47,235 nt of DNA from Lachnospiraceae bacterium (GCA_017468395.1 JAFUIR010000002.1:1-47235), one strand, 5' to 3'; shown: positions 1-8,333, counted from the first letter of the stretch. A program made the numbers and translations. The notes: generated by a model not told the origin, from the sequence alone.

Positions 1-926
1 AAGGACAGAACGCCCTGGTTAGCCTGGTTAGCCTGTGCCAACATAGCCTGACCTGCCTGAGCAAGGATGTTATTGTTGGAGTATCTAACCATCTCTGTAG
101 CCATATCTGTATCACGGATCTGGCTTTCAGCTGCTGTGGTGTTCTCTACTACGTTGTCTAAGTTGTTGATGGTGTGCTCAAGACGGTTCTGGATAGCACC
201 GAGGTCAGATCTCTGCTCGGATACAACCTGAAGAGCGCCCTTAGCAAATGCGTTCAATCTTGCAAAGTCTTCTGCAGTAACTTCTACAGTCTTGTCATTG
301 CTCTTGAACATAGCGATTTCAGATTCAGCTGTCAATTCTACCTGGTCATCTGCGCTTGTAACTTTGCCATCGCTATCGCTGTCGACACGATATTTTGCAT
401 TACCTGTTGCAATTGCGTTAGTAACAAGTGTAGAAATATCCATGTTCTTGATAGAAACTGTGATGTGCTGACCAGCTTCTGCACCAACCATGAGACCTTT
501 GCCGGTAAAGGAACCGTCAAGAAGGCTCTGCTCGTTGAATGTAGTTGTGGACTGTACACGATCGATTTCGCTCATCAGCTGAGATACTTCAGACTGGATG
601 TAGGAACGGTCTACAGATGTCAGAGTTCCGTTTTCACCTTTAACTGCCAGTTCGTTGATACGCTGAAGCATATCATGAACTTCATTAAGAGCACCTTCTG
701 CTGTCTGTACGCAAGAGATACCATCTTCTGCGTTCAGGGAAGCCTGTGTCAGACCTCTGATCTGACGTCTCATTTTTTCGGAAATAGAAAGACCTGCTGC
801 ATCATCTGCTGCACGGTTAATCTTGTAACCGGATGAGAGTTTCTCTGTGGACTTAGCCTGTGTGGACTGAGTCAATCCCAACATTCTGTTAGAGTTCATT
901 GCTGTTAAATTGTGCTGTACTACCAT
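1..926 (-). CDS. fliC: flagellin 1 (3' end cut by window edge)
   Basis: Filament subunit of the flagellum, exported through the flagellar type III apparatus and polymerised under the FliD cap. The reading frame starts at the ATG ending at 926, seven bases after an AAGGAGG site, and stays open to base 1. It has 308 visible codons and stops at NQGVLS, so only about three residues plus the stop are missing by comparison with flagellin 2. It begins MVVQHNLTAMNSNRMLG and has the conserved D0/D1 helices at both ends. The central part of about 90 residues differs from flagellin 2, while the DNA of the two ends is almost identical. A Cys lies in the D1 motif GISCVQTAEGAL. It has its own sigma-28 promoter and CsrA-type leader sites. 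Family certain; which of the two is the main filament protein cannot be told. Confidence 0.97.
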   Translation of the reverse strand, partial: MVVQHNLTAMNSNRMLGLTQSTQAKSTEKLSSGYKINRAADDAAGLSISEKMRRQIRGLTQASLNAEDGISCVQTAEGALNEVHDMLQRINELAVKGENGTLTSVDRSYIQSEVSQLMSEIDRVQSTTTFNEQSLLDGSFTGKGLMVGAEAGQHITVSIKNMDISTLVTNAIATGNAKYRVDSDSDGKVTSADDQVELTAESEIAMFKSNDKTVEVTAEDFARLNAFAKGALQVVSEQRSDLGAIQNRLEHTINNLDNVVENTTAAESQIRDTDMATEMVRYSNNNILAQAGQAMLAQANQANQGVLS

Positions 927-933
927 AAATTTT

Positions 934-968
934 TCCTCCTTGAATATAATCTAATCCGCATCCTTGCG
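934..968 (-). promoter_or_regulatory. candidate CsrA sites in the flagellin 1 leader
   Basis: On the minus strand bases 968-957 read CGCAAGGATGCG, a four-pair stem (CGCA/TGCG) presenting AGGA in the loop, the classic form of a CsrA site. A second AAGGAGG (941-935) is the ribosome binding site itself. A hairpin site upstream of a second site on the Shine-Dalgarno is the arrangement known for the Bacillus subtilis hag leader. With csrA and fliW in the same cluster, translational repression of this flagellin is a reasonable inference. Confidence 0.6.
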
Positions 969-1103
969 AATCTTATTAGCATCGGCAATGGCTGTTCCAA
1001 GTTCGCACAGCTCTTCACTTCCATCGCCTGTTTTCCAGAGCCTTTGGCGTGCGAAACCATCTTCCCTGAAAAGTTAGAAAGCGTATTTGCTTTTCTTGTA
1101 ATA

Positions 1104-1131
1104 TATATCGGAGTGTTTGAACAAAACTTTA
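1104..1131 (-). promoter_or_regulatory. sigma-28 promoter of flagellin 1
   Basis: On the minus strand TAAA (1131-1128) is followed after 15 bases by TCCGATAT, matching the Firmicute sigma-D/sigma-28 consensus TAAA-N15-GCCGATAT at all but one base. The leader to the ATG is about 170 nt. Confidence 0.88.
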
Positions 1132-1163
1132 GTACTAATTTGAAAAATTTTAATTTTTTAATT

Positions 1164-2177
1164 TTAATTTAAAAAAGTCCGGAATTCTTCAATACTTTCT
1201 GTTTTTGCCGCTTTTTTCAACCACAGGCGCAATATTTCTAAATCTTTTTGCCCAAGAATAGTTTGACGCAAATCCTCCGGAACTTCTCCGAAATCACTTA
1301 GCAATTCGAGAACGCTCTCAGCCTTTCCCTCGGCCTTTCCGGCTGCAATACCTATGCTACGTTCTTCTTCTGCCCATTCTTGTAACGCTTGACACATATT
1401 TACCTTCTCCTCCTTGTACATATACTTTTTCCTCTCCTCCCACATCCATGGAGCATCCAACATTACCGACACTACTTCAAGTGTATCCAAATCCATATTT
1501 TGATATTGATTCTTTGTTGTGACTTCACTCTTTAATTTCTTTTTATCATTTCGCAATTTCATAATATCAAAAACGCTTTTTAACTCTGTCTTAAATTCAG
1601 AAAACTCTTCTTTTTCATTCAGGCAAAATAAATTCATAGGATAATCCGCAAAGTATTTACTCATTCCATCCGCATCATCACCAAACTCCATCATATCCTT
1701 TAAACTTCTTGGTCCATCCCATTCAGCAGCCCCGTGATATAGACATAATGTGTATACAGGTGTTAACCGGTCAGTCTTTTTTACTTTTCCGACCATCTCC
1801 GCAGCATTTTCATATTCTCCCATTTCCTTGTTCTTCTTTCGTATTTCCGCCAATTGTTTTCCATACTCCATAGTATCATACTGCATACAGCGAAACGGCA
1901 TCGCATAGTGCACTGCTTGCTGATTCTCAAGTGCCAATATCCGAAATACTGCTCCTGTATTTAATAACATTTGAACATCCCTAATACGCTCTATTGGCTC
2001 CCCTCGCTCATTTAGTTCTTCTTTCTTTGCTTCATGCTCATCGTAAATTCCGGAAATTTCCGTGAGCATTTCTGCCTTTATCACACTTTTCCCTTGAAAA
2101 CAAACACCGTTAAATAAATCCGCAAATCTATCTTTATTGCGCAAATAGCGATTCCATACTATATTCTTTTTTCCCAT
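1164..2177 (-). CDS. Rpn-family recombination-promoting nuclease / putative transposase
   Basis: A 337-residue protein of the PD-(D/E)XK 'Rpn' family, which is abundant in Lachnospiraceae. Visible hallmarks are the N-terminus with RFADLFNGVCFQGK (the conserved Asp) and ALENQQAVHYAMP (the E-x-Q catalytic strand, about residues 83-95). The C-terminal third is charged and contains the low-complexity run GIAAGKAEGKAE, typical of the family. Rpn proteins are DNA endonucleases that promote RecA-independent recombination; in vivo roles are unclear. A good AAAGGAGG site precedes the ATG. It sits between two flagellin genes under its own vegetative promoter, so it is probably an inserted cargo gene rather than part of the flagellar regulon. 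Length is normal and no frameshift is seen. Confidence 0.85.
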   Translation of the reverse strand: MGKKNIVWNRYLRNKDRFADLFNGVCFQGKSVIKAEMLTEISGIYDEHEAKKEELNERGEPIERIRDVQMLLNTGAVFRILALENQQAVHYAMPFRCMQYDTMEYGKQLAEIRKKNKEMGEYENAAEMVGKVKKTDRLTPVYTLCLYHGAAEWDGPRSLKDMMEFGDDADGMSKYFADYPMNLFCLNEKEEFSEFKTELKSVFDIMKLRNDKKKLKSEVTTKNQYQNMDLDTLEVVSVMLDAPWMWEERKKYMYKEEKVNMCQALQEWAEEERSIGIAAGKAEGKAESVLELLSDFGEVPEDLRQTILGQKDLEILRLWLKKAAKTESIEEFRTFLN

Positions 2178-2337
2178 CTTTTTCCTCCTTTTTACATAGC
2201 GGAAAACTCATGGGCAACAGTAATCCACCATCATTCTTCTTTGTCGAGTAATTGGCAGATTCTGCCGGAACGTGCGATGTGCACAATATTCTGCTTTGAA
2301 CAAGCAGTTAGATTCATAAATCACTCATTGTGTGACT

Positions 2338-2366
2338 ATTTTATGATAACCCAACTTTTTTGTCAA
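2338..2366 (-). promoter_or_regulatory. sigma-A promoter of the Rpn gene
   Basis: On the minus strand TTGACA (2366-2361), a 17-base spacer and TAAAAT (2343-2338). The leader is about 160 nt with only a small hairpin (CTGCTT/AAGCAG near 2291-2307). Together with the promoter for the plus-strand gene this accounts for the 2178-2504 gap; no gene is seen in it. Confidence 0.8.
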
Positions 2367-2421
2367 TGTTTTTGTAGTACTTCGATAGTATTTCATTTTA
2401 CGTTTTGCATCTACTTTTTTC

Positions 2422-2450
2422 TTGTTTCCGGCACAGATTCACTTTATAAT
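2422..2450 (+). promoter_or_regulatory. probable sigma-A promoter of the glycosyltransferase gene
   Basis: TTGTTT (2422-2427), 17-base spacer, perfect TATAAT (2445-2450). The -35 element matches the consensus poorly. Confidence 0.5.
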
Positions 2451-2504
2451 TAACCTAGAATTTATTTAAAGCAAACATAAGATTCACGTTTGGGAGATTG
2501 CCTT

Positions 2505-3689
2505 ATGAATATTTTATTTTACCGTTACGGCAGTATTTGCGAACCGGATGTGCTGGTTGTATTTCAAAAAATGGGGTTTATCGTCCACCAGTGCGATTTA
2601 GAAATTTCACAAAAAAATTTAACTACAGAGCAGCGCCTGAATGCCGTTGCCTCCATTCTTTGTGAACATCCTATCCATTTTGTTTTCAGCATTAATTTTT
2701 ATCCTCTATTGTCCGAAGTATGTGAAAAATTGGGACTGCTCTATGTATGTTGGAGCGTGGATTGCCCGGTATTGGAACTGTTTTCCAACTCGGTCCGCAA
2801 CAGTTGTAACCGTATTTTTCTTTTTGATTACAACCAATATTTAAGCATACACCCGCAAAATCCCGAAAACGTTTTTTATTTACCGCTGGCAACAAATGTC
2901 AACCGTTGGGATGAGGTATTGCAAAATTTAACCGAGAAAGATATTCAAAAATACAGCAGCGATATTTCTTTTGTCGGCTCTCTATACCATGAAAAATCTC
3001 CCCTGTCACTTTTAAAGGACACTTCTCCCCTACCGGATTTTTGGACAGGTTATGTAAACGGACTATGTGAATCCCAAGCAAAGGTTTATGGATATAACTT
3101 CTTGGAAGATGCTATATCTGATGAATTTATCGCAGTATTGAAACAACATTTCCCGAAATTTCTCCGTTTGGAAAACAGTTTTACAGATACAGATTCTTTT
3201 GTGGCGGCAAATTATTATTTAGGCATACGGACTTCCGAACTGGAGCGCATCCGGGTTTTAAATGAATTGGCCACTGCCCACAAAGTCACGCTTTACACCA
3301 GAAGTAACACAAGACTTTTACAAAATGTCGATTGCAGGGAAGGCGTTTCCACCCACACAGAGATGCCCAAAATTTTCCGGTGTAGTAAAATCAATTTGAA
3401 TATTACAATTAAATCTATTCAAAGCGGTCTTTCTTTACGCGTGTGGGATGTATTAGGATGCGGCGGATTCCTGCTCTCCAACTATCAATCGGAGATTCCG
3501 GAGTATCTGGAAATCGGAAAAGACCTAGACTGCTACGAAAGTCTTGCGGATTTAAAACAAAAGGCCGCTTTCTATTTAAAAAACGATGACCTGCGAAACG
3601 AAATTGCCCGAAACGGCTATGACAAAGTAAGGCAATTCCATACCTACGAGGCACGCATCGGCTCTATGCTGAAAACTATTTTTACATAA
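2505..3689 (+). CDS. glycosyltransferase, DUF3880/CgeB-like (possible flagellin glycosylation)
   Basis: A 394-residue cytosolic protein. The ATG at 2505 is preferred over a TTG 15 bases upstream because GGGAG lies eight bases before it. The N-terminal half (VLVVFQKMGF near the start, then WSVDCPVLELFSN and FLFDYNQY around residues 85-115) resembles the DUF3880 domain. The C-terminal third with SLRVWDVLGCGGFLLSNY (about 315-332) matches the sugar-nucleotide-binding region of CgeB-type glycosyltransferases (Glyco_trans_1_2). It is the only plus-strand gene in the flagellar block and lies between two flagellin genes; comparable genes beside flagellins glycosylate the filament in other bacteria. 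Family assignment is solid, the flagellin substrate is inference. Confidence 0.8.
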   Translation: MNILFYRYGSICEPDVLVVFQKMGFIVHQCDLEISQKNLTTEQRLNAVASILCEHPIHFVFSINFYPLLSEVCEKLGLLYVCWSVDCPVLELFSNSVRNSCNRIFLFDYNQYLSIHPQNPENVFYLPLATNVNRWDEVLQNLTEKDIQKYSSDISFVGSLYHEKSPLSLLKDTSPLPDFWTGYVNGLCESQAKVYGYNFLEDAISDEFIAVLKQHFPKFLRLENSFTDTDSFVAANYYLGIRTSELERIRVLNELATAHKVTLYTRSNTRLLQNVDCREGVSTHTEMPKIFRCSKINLNITIKSIQSGLSLRVWDVLGCGGFLLSNYQSEIPEYLEIGKDLDCYESLADLKQKAAFYLKNDDLRNEIARNGYDKVRQFHTYEARIGSMLKTIFT

Positions 3690-3734
3690 ATCATTATTTC
3701 TCAATTAACAACACATCATCTGTCAGAGCACCAT

Positions 3735-3768
3735 AAAAAGGGATTGGCTTTCGCCAATCCCTTCATTT
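3735..3768. terminator. bidirectional terminator between glycosyltransferase and flagellin 2
   Basis: Perfect nine-pair stem GGGATTGGC/GCCAATCCC (3740-3748 and 3753-3761) with loop TTTC. A-run on the left and a T-rich tract on the right let it serve both converging genes; the minus-strand U-tract (flagellin 2) is the better one. Confidence 0.9.
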
Positions 3769-3803
3769 TGTTATATAATAACTTATTATTGCTATAGCTT
3801 AGA

Positions 3804-4736
3804 TTACTGTAACAGAGACAGCACACCCTGATTAGCCTGGTTGGCCTGTGCAAGCATTGCCTGACCTGCCTGAGCAAGGATGTTGTTGTTAGAGTATCTA
3901 ACCATCTCTGTAGCCATATCTGTGTCACGAATCTGGCTTTCAGCTGCTGTTGTATTTTCAACAACGTTATCCAAGTTAGAAATGGTGTGCTCAAGACGGT
4001 TCTGGATAGCACCGAGGTCAGATCTCTGCTCGGATACAACCTGAAGAGCACCCTTTGCAAATGCATTCAATTTAGCAAAGTCAGCTGCTGTAACTTCCTG
4101 TGTCTTATCATTTTCTACGAATACGTCAATATCGCCATCTGCCAATTCCTGAAGTTCATCTTCAGAATTCACTTCTCCATTGCCATCTTCATCAATACGA
4201 TATTTTGCAACGCCTGTTGCAATCGCATTTGTTGTCAAAGTTTCAATGTTCATGTTCTTAATAGAAATTGTGATATGCTGACCGGATTCTGCACCAACCT
4301 GAAGTCCTTTTCCTGTGAAGGAACCATCAAGAAGACTCTGCTCGTTGAATGTAGTTGTGGACTGTACACGGTCAATTTCGCTCATCAGCTGAGATACTTC
4401 AGACTGGATGTAGGAACGGTCTACAGATGTAAGAGTTCCGTTTTCACCTTTAACTGCCAATTCGTTGATACGCTGAAGCATATCATGAACTTCATTCAAA
4501 GCACCTTCTGCTGTCTGTACACAAGAGATACCATCTTCTGCGTTCAGGGAAGCCTGTGTCAGACCTCTGATCTGACGTCTCATTTTTTCGGAAATAGAAA
4601 GACCAGCTGCATCGTCTGCTGCACGATTGATCTTGTAACCGGATGAAAGTTTCTCAGTTGATTTTGCCTGTGAACTTGTTGTGATACCTAACATTCTGTT
4701 AGAATTCATTGCTGTAAGATTGTGCTGTACTACCAT
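3804..4736 (-). CDS. fliC: flagellin 2
   Basis: Complete flagellin of 310 residues. The ATG ending at 4736 follows AAGGAGG by seven bases; an in-frame ATG at 4820 lies inside the untranslated leader and would add an unflagellin-like basic extension, so it is rejected. Residues 1-140 and 230-310 carry the D0/D1 coiled-coil regions (NRAADDAAGLSISEKMR, LQRINELAVKG, and the C-terminal QAMLAQANQANQGVLSLLQ). The middle, about 140-230, is short and differs from flagellin 1, with an acidic stretch near YRIDEDGNGEVNSEDE. A Cys in GISCVQ is shared by both copies. It has its own sigma-28 promoter and terminator and is therefore a single-gene transcript. Together with flagellin 1 it is a recent or gene-converted paralogue pair. 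Confidence 0.97.
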   Translation of the reverse strand: MVVQHNLTAMNSNRMLGITTSSQAKSTEKLSSGYKINRAADDAAGLSISEKMRRQIRGLTQASLNAEDGISCVQTAEGALNEVHDMLQRINELAVKGENGTLTSVDRSYIQSEVSQLMSEIDRVQSTTTFNEQSLLDGSFTGKGLQVGAESGQHITISIKNMNIETLTTNAIATGVAKYRIDEDGNGEVNSEDELQELADGDIDVFVENDKTQEVTAADFAKLNAFAKGALQVVSEQRSDLGAIQNRLEHTISNLDNVVENTTAAESQIRDTDMATEMVRYSNNNILAQAGQAMLAQANQANQGVLSLLQ

Positions 4737-4834
4737 TTTTATTCCTCCTTGATATACGCGCCCTCGGCGGTTTCCTTTGTTTGTTTTTCTTTTTCCCTTT
4801 TCTGATTCCTTTTGAATCATCTCAGTTGTAATAT

Positions 4835-4861
4835 ATATCGGAGCAATCTTTGGATACTTTA
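4835..4861 (-). promoter_or_regulatory. sigma-28 promoter of flagellin 2
   Basis: On the minus strand TAAA (4861-4858), exactly 15 bases, then TCCGATAT (4842-4835). The leader of about 90 nt contains several GGA motifs, including one beside a TGATTC/GAATCA hairpin and one in the ribosome site, which are further possible CsrA targets. Confidence 0.88.
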
Positions 4862-4891
4862 TAGTTAAAATAAATTTTTTTTAATTTTTTC

Positions 4892-4933
4892 CAAAAAATT
4901 TGCCCAAAGCCTAAAAACAGACTTTGAGCAAAT
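4892..4933 (-). terminator. terminator after the flaG-fliD-fliS-fliT operon
   Basis: On the minus strand ATTTGC-TCAAAG pairs with CTTTG-GCAAAT around a short loop, followed by six U. It separates the fliT-like gene from the flagellin 2 promoter. Confidence 0.8.
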
Positions 4934-4959
4934 CTTACATCTCTCTTCAAATCTCTATA

Positions 4960-5436
4960 TTATTTCTTTTGATCCAAAAACTGAGGAGGCATAACATTGG
5001 TGTAACTCATATTGCGGTAATAATTTCTCGCCACTTCCACGGAACGTTTGCCCTGTCCCAGGTTTCTGCGCTCCCGCTTCACACTTTCTTCAATCATCTG
5101 TTTGTTTCTTGCTTCCAGTGCCTGAATTTCCACACTCTTCTCAATAACCATAGAAATCAGAGCCTGACTTTCTTTAATCCAAGCCGCATATTTCTGTTTA
5201 TTGTCTTTCAGTTCCTGCTCCACCCTATCGTAAACAATTTCAAATCCGTCGTCCAATTTCCTCAGTTGCTCGATACAAATGTCCTTATCGTCTACACAGC
5301 GGTCAAATTCCTCAAAGTCAATACTTTCTGCGGTAAGGATATCCTTTTGCATTTTGCTGAGCCTAATGATTTCATCCATAACACTCAGTTTCTTTTTTAG
5401 ACTTTCCGCCAAAATTGTCAGGTATTGTTCACTCAT
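4960..5436 (-). CDS. fliT: FliT-like flagellar export chaperone
   Basis: A 158-residue, almost entirely helical and highly charged protein that overlaps the end of fliS by four bases (ATGA), indicating translational coupling. Helical heptad patterns run through LAESLKKKLSVMDEI and VEIQALEARNKQMIEE. It has the size and position (last gene after fliD and fliS) of FliT/FlgN-type chaperones, which in other flagellar systems hold FliD or hook-associated proteins before export. Sequence identity to characterised FliT is not obvious by eye, so the call depends mainly on length, helical nature and location. Confidence 0.6.
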   Translation of the reverse strand: MSEQYLTILAESLKKKLSVMDEIIRLSKMQKDILTAESIDFEEFDRCVDDKDICIEQLRKLDDGFEIVYDRVEQELKDNKQKYAAWIKESQALISMVIEKSVEIQALEARNKQMIEESVKRERRNLGQGKRSVEVARNYYRNMSYTNVMPPQFLDQKK

Positions 5437-5819
5437 GCGCTTCCCTTCTCCCTGTTTACTTTCATAACTTCTTTCCAGTTGTCTCTGATGGAACGCAAAT
5501 GTTCACATACCTCATTTAAAATTTCCGCATCCTTGCTGATATTAGCCTGAATCAATCTGCCGAACAGATAGGAATACATCCGTTCAAAGTCCTGTGCTAC
5601 CGGATATTTCATATCCAGAGTCAGGCGCAGATGATCGATAATCTTCTCCACCTTCACAATATTGATATGGGCCTTTTCGATTTCTTTCTTCTCGATGGCT
5701 ACGATTGCAATATTGCAGAACTTGATTGCTCCTTCATACAGCATCAAAGTCAATTCTGCAGGGGATGCCGTCAAAATTTTACTGTTATTATATTGAGAAT
5801 ATGCATTAGGCAACGCCAT
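5433..5819 (-). CDS. fliS: flagellin export chaperone FliS
   Basis: A 128-residue four-helix chaperone that binds the C-terminus of flagellin in the cytoplasm and prevents premature polymerisation. Recognisable from the start MALPNAYSQYNNSKILTASP, from ELTLMLYEGAIKFCNIAI (helix 1, about 22-40), and from DFERMYSYLFGRLIQANI. It lies four bases after fliD and overlaps the fliT-like gene, so all three are co-translated. In Bacillus FliS also interacts with FliW, which is encoded upstream in this cluster. No oddities; length is standard. Confidence 0.96.
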   Translation of the reverse strand: MALPNAYSQYNNSKILTASPAELTLMLYEGAIKFCNIAIVAIEKKEIEKAHINIVKVEKIIDHLRLTLDMKYPVAQDFERMYSYLFGRLIQANISKDAEILNEVCEHLRSIRDNWKEVMKVNREKGSA

Positions 5820-5823
5820 TTCA

Positions 5824-7884
5824 TCAGCCTCCTATTAAACTTGTAACCGCATTTGCATTGGACTGCATTTTTGCCATAGCGGTTTCCATGGCAGCAAACT
5901 TACTGTACCACTTATTTTCATAGTCAAGCAGTTTTTCTTCCATTTCTGCGATTTCAGAAGCGTAATCTTTGTAATCGGATTCCATCTTCTTATCTTCATA
6001 CAATGTATAAGAACTGCTATAACCCTGTACCGCCCCCATCAGGCTTGTTGTCTTTTCATACAATTTCTTCGCAAGTTGTGAAAAGAAATCTGTTACCGCA
6101 TTGGGGTCAGAACCGATTTTGGCTTTGAGAGTATTAGTCTCTGTACTTACGTATTCATCGTCCTCATCGCCGTCGATATGATATGCATTTCTCTCATTGT
6201 CCGGTGCATCAAAATAACCAAGTGTCTCGATTCCGAAATCAGACAAATACATTTTCTTTCCGTCCACGGTAAATCCGGAAGACATAATTTCTCTAAACGC
6301 AGAACTTACAGTATTCAAAGTGGAATCTTTGCGAAGCAGGGAATCTTTGATCTTAGTTTCCCACTTTTCAATTTCATTCTCACTCATCTCATATTTTTCA
6401 TCATCTGTAAGAGGCTCATAGTCGTCCGCATCTTCTGCATTATAAAGTTTATCCATCTCGTTGATAAGTTCGCTGTAACCGGTGATAAAGTCTTTAATCA
6501 TATCGTAGACACCGCTGGTATCGTTCTGGGTAGTCAGTGTAACGGTATCATTTCCGGTTTCTGCATTACAGGTAATGGTAAGTCCATTGATTTCAAATGT
6601 ATTGGAAGAACCCGTAAACAATGCATTGTTCAAATAGATTTCCGCATCAATTCCGTCTACCTTGGTTGCACCTACAGAACCTTTCAGCGTAGCCTTATTT
6701 GCAATAACATCAGCCGCTTTTGCAATTTTGGCATCCAACTGTGCTTTCACTTCATCGTTCAGTTTCTGTGTTGCGGTTTTATCATCGGCATCAAAATATG
6801 TTTGTGCATCTGCAAGTGCTGTCTGTGCAGTTTTCAAACCTTTCTGCATTTCCTGATATTTTTCCACAGCAGATACTTTACCCTGAAGTTTTTCCAATTC
6901 CGCCTTCTCTTCATCAGAAGGTTCTTCTATGTCTTTCAGTTCTTCAATGCGGGCTTTCATCTGTGCCAAAGGACTGGTCTCGTCTTCTACATCACTGTTT
7001 ACAAGTGCATCAAAATCATCTGTAGCCGCATCATCTGCATCCACATATTTTTCGTAGTACGCATCTTTTGCAGAAGTCATTTTTTCTTCCAGAGAAGAAA
7101 TGTTTTTGGACAGTTCATCGGCTTTTGCAATATAAGAAGCCAATTTGTTGGCAACTTCGGCATTCAGTGCTGCATTATATGCATCTGTATCACTTTGCAT
7201 ATCAACATATTTCTGATACTTAGCAAAAGTATCGTTATCATATACCAGAATACCTAATTTTTCCAGTGCAGTTGTTCCTGCATCATTAGCCGCTGTGATA
7301 GTAAAGTCAGCAGTAGCACCACTCTCAGTTGCACCGATAAAAAGTCTCTGGGTTTTGCTGTCAAAGTTTGCATTCACTCCGGCTTTTTTCAGTTCACTTG
7401 TAAGTCCTGACAAAGTCATATCAGCAGTAACTTCGATTGCTGTGGTTTTTCCACCGGCGGTCACTTCCAACTTACTTCCGGCCACTACACCCATATCAGT
7501 CAGTTTTGTAGCACCTGTGCACTTTTCTCCGTCAGTTTTTTTCACTTCTGCACCTGTCAAATAACCGGACTGTGCAAGATTTTTTACTCTGAGTGTCTGC
7601 ACGCTGTCCATAGCGTCGCCGGCTGTAATTATGTCACACACACTGCTGTTAGACACTTTGGTTGTCTTTTTCGCATAGGAACTCTGGAAACGGAGATTAC
7701 TCAGGGTACCGTTATAAAATTTTTTCACTTTATTGTTCAGTTCTTTCCAAGCTTCCATTTTCCATTCCAGCTTGGTCTGCTCTTTTACCAGTTTATCAAC
7801 CTTGCTTTGTTTCACATATACAAGTTCCTGAACAATACTTTCTGTATCCATACCTGACATCAGGCCTGATAAACGCATTGCCAT
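5824..7884 (-). CDS. fliD: flagellar hook-associated protein 2 (filament cap) FliD
   Basis: Cap protein under which flagellin monomers fold at the filament tip. The 686 residues begin with RLSGLMSGMDTESIVQELV (family signature) and end with helical LLDYENKWYSKFAAMETAMAKMQSN, the conserved C-terminal D0 segment. It is much longer than the roughly 470-500 residues of Bacillus or Salmonella FliD. The extra length is a coiled-coil-rich insert at about residues 230-400, with heptads such as ELSKNISSLEEKMTSAKDAY and EEKAELEKLQGKVSAVEKY. It lies 11 bases after flaG and four before fliS in the sigma-28 operon. Identity is certain; the role of the insert is unknown. Confidence 0.96.
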   Translation of the reverse strand: MAMRLSGLMSGMDTESIVQELVYVKQSKVDKLVKEQTKLEWKMEAWKELNNKVKKFYNGTLSNLRFQSSYAKKTTKVSNSSVCDIITAGDAMDSVQTLRVKNLAQSGYLTGAEVKKTDGEKCTGATKLTDMGVVAGSKLEVTAGGKTTAIEVTADMTLSGLTSELKKAGVNANFDSKTQRLFIGATESGATADFTITAANDAGTTALEKLGILVYDNDTFAKYQKYVDMQSDTDAYNAALNAEVANKLASYIAKADELSKNISSLEEKMTSAKDAYYEKYVDADDAATDDFDALVNSDVEDETSPLAQMKARIEELKDIEEPSDEEKAELEKLQGKVSAVEKYQEMQKGLKTAQTALADAQTYFDADDKTATQKLNDEVKAQLDAKIAKAADVIANKATLKGSVGATKVDGIDAEIYLNNALFTGSSNTFEINGLTITCNAETGNDTVTLTTQNDTSGVYDMIKDFITGYSELINEMDKLYNAEDADDYEPLTDDEKYEMSENEIEKWETKIKDSLLRKDSTLNTVSSAFREIMSSGFTVDGKKMYLSDFGIETLGYFDAPDNERNAYHIDGDEDDEYVSTETNTLKAKIGSDPNAVTDFFSQLAKKLYEKTTSLMGAVQGYSSSYTLYEDKKMESDYKDYASEIAEMEEKLLDYENKWYSKFAAMETAMAKMQSNANAVTSLIGG

Positions 7885-7895
7885 ATGACATTCTC

Positions 7896-8333
7896 CTATC
7901 TCTTTTCGTCAACCATAATACCTGCCAGTTCCCAAACTTTGCTAATCATGTCCAGCGTCTTTTCGGGGGGAAGTTCTTTAATAACTTCTTTGGTATCTTT
8001 GTCTACAATTTTAATAGTTACACGATTGGTCTCTTCATGAATGCCAAATACTGCAGAAGAGTTGTTCATGTTCTTATTCAACTGCTCCACAGCTTTTTTA
8101 ATCTGCTCGTTGGTTACCTGCTGGTTTGCATTCTGCTGATCCTTTGTCTGGGAATCCGCATCGCCTTTTTGCGTAGCATTTTCTACTATGCTGGTATTCT
8201 TGTCGATTTTAGCACTTTCTGTCACTGCACCATCTGTATATTCTACAGCAGGTTTTGCAGGCTGTACTGCGGGTTTATTCTGCACAGGCTGAGCCTGCAT
8301 GGTCATTACACTTCCTAATGGTTCAATTGTCAT
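7896..8333 (-). CDS. flaG: flagellar protein FlaG
   Basis: About 145 residues starting at the ATG ending 8333, which follows GGAGG by eight bases; the ATG 15 bases upstream would overlap that ribosome site. The C-terminal half (VEQLNKNMNNSSAVFGI...RVTIKIVDKDTKEVIKELPPE) is the FlaG domain, including the conserved I-K-x-P-P-E ending near residue 125. The first half is low-complexity and rich in Gln, Ala and Lys. FlaG proteins affect filament length; the precise mechanism is not settled. First gene of the flaG-fliD-fliS-fliT operon, directly behind a sigma-28 promoter. Confidence 0.9.
   Translation of the reverse strand: MTIEPLGSVMTMQAQPVQNKPAVQPAKPAVEYTDGAVTESAKIDKNTSIVENATQKGDADSQTKDQQNANQQVTNEQIKKAVEQLNKNMNNSSAVFGIHEETNRVTIKIVDKDTKEVIKELPPEKTLDMISKVWELAGIMVDEKR

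Noticed and set aside
174-836. Plus-strand open frame of 220 codons over flagellin 1 (a twin lies at 3987-4646)
   Set aside because: It is the shadow of the flagellin gene, which explains the similar twin; no ribosome site and unlikely composition (many Cys).
1164-2177. Rpn gene as an active insertion element
   Set aside because: No terminal inverted repeats or target duplication were found around it; treated as a stand-alone gene.
4737-4820. Upstream in-frame start of flagellin 2
   Set aside because: The extension is leader RNA lying between the sigma-28 promoter and a good AAGGAGG-ATG; flagellins begin at MVVQHN.
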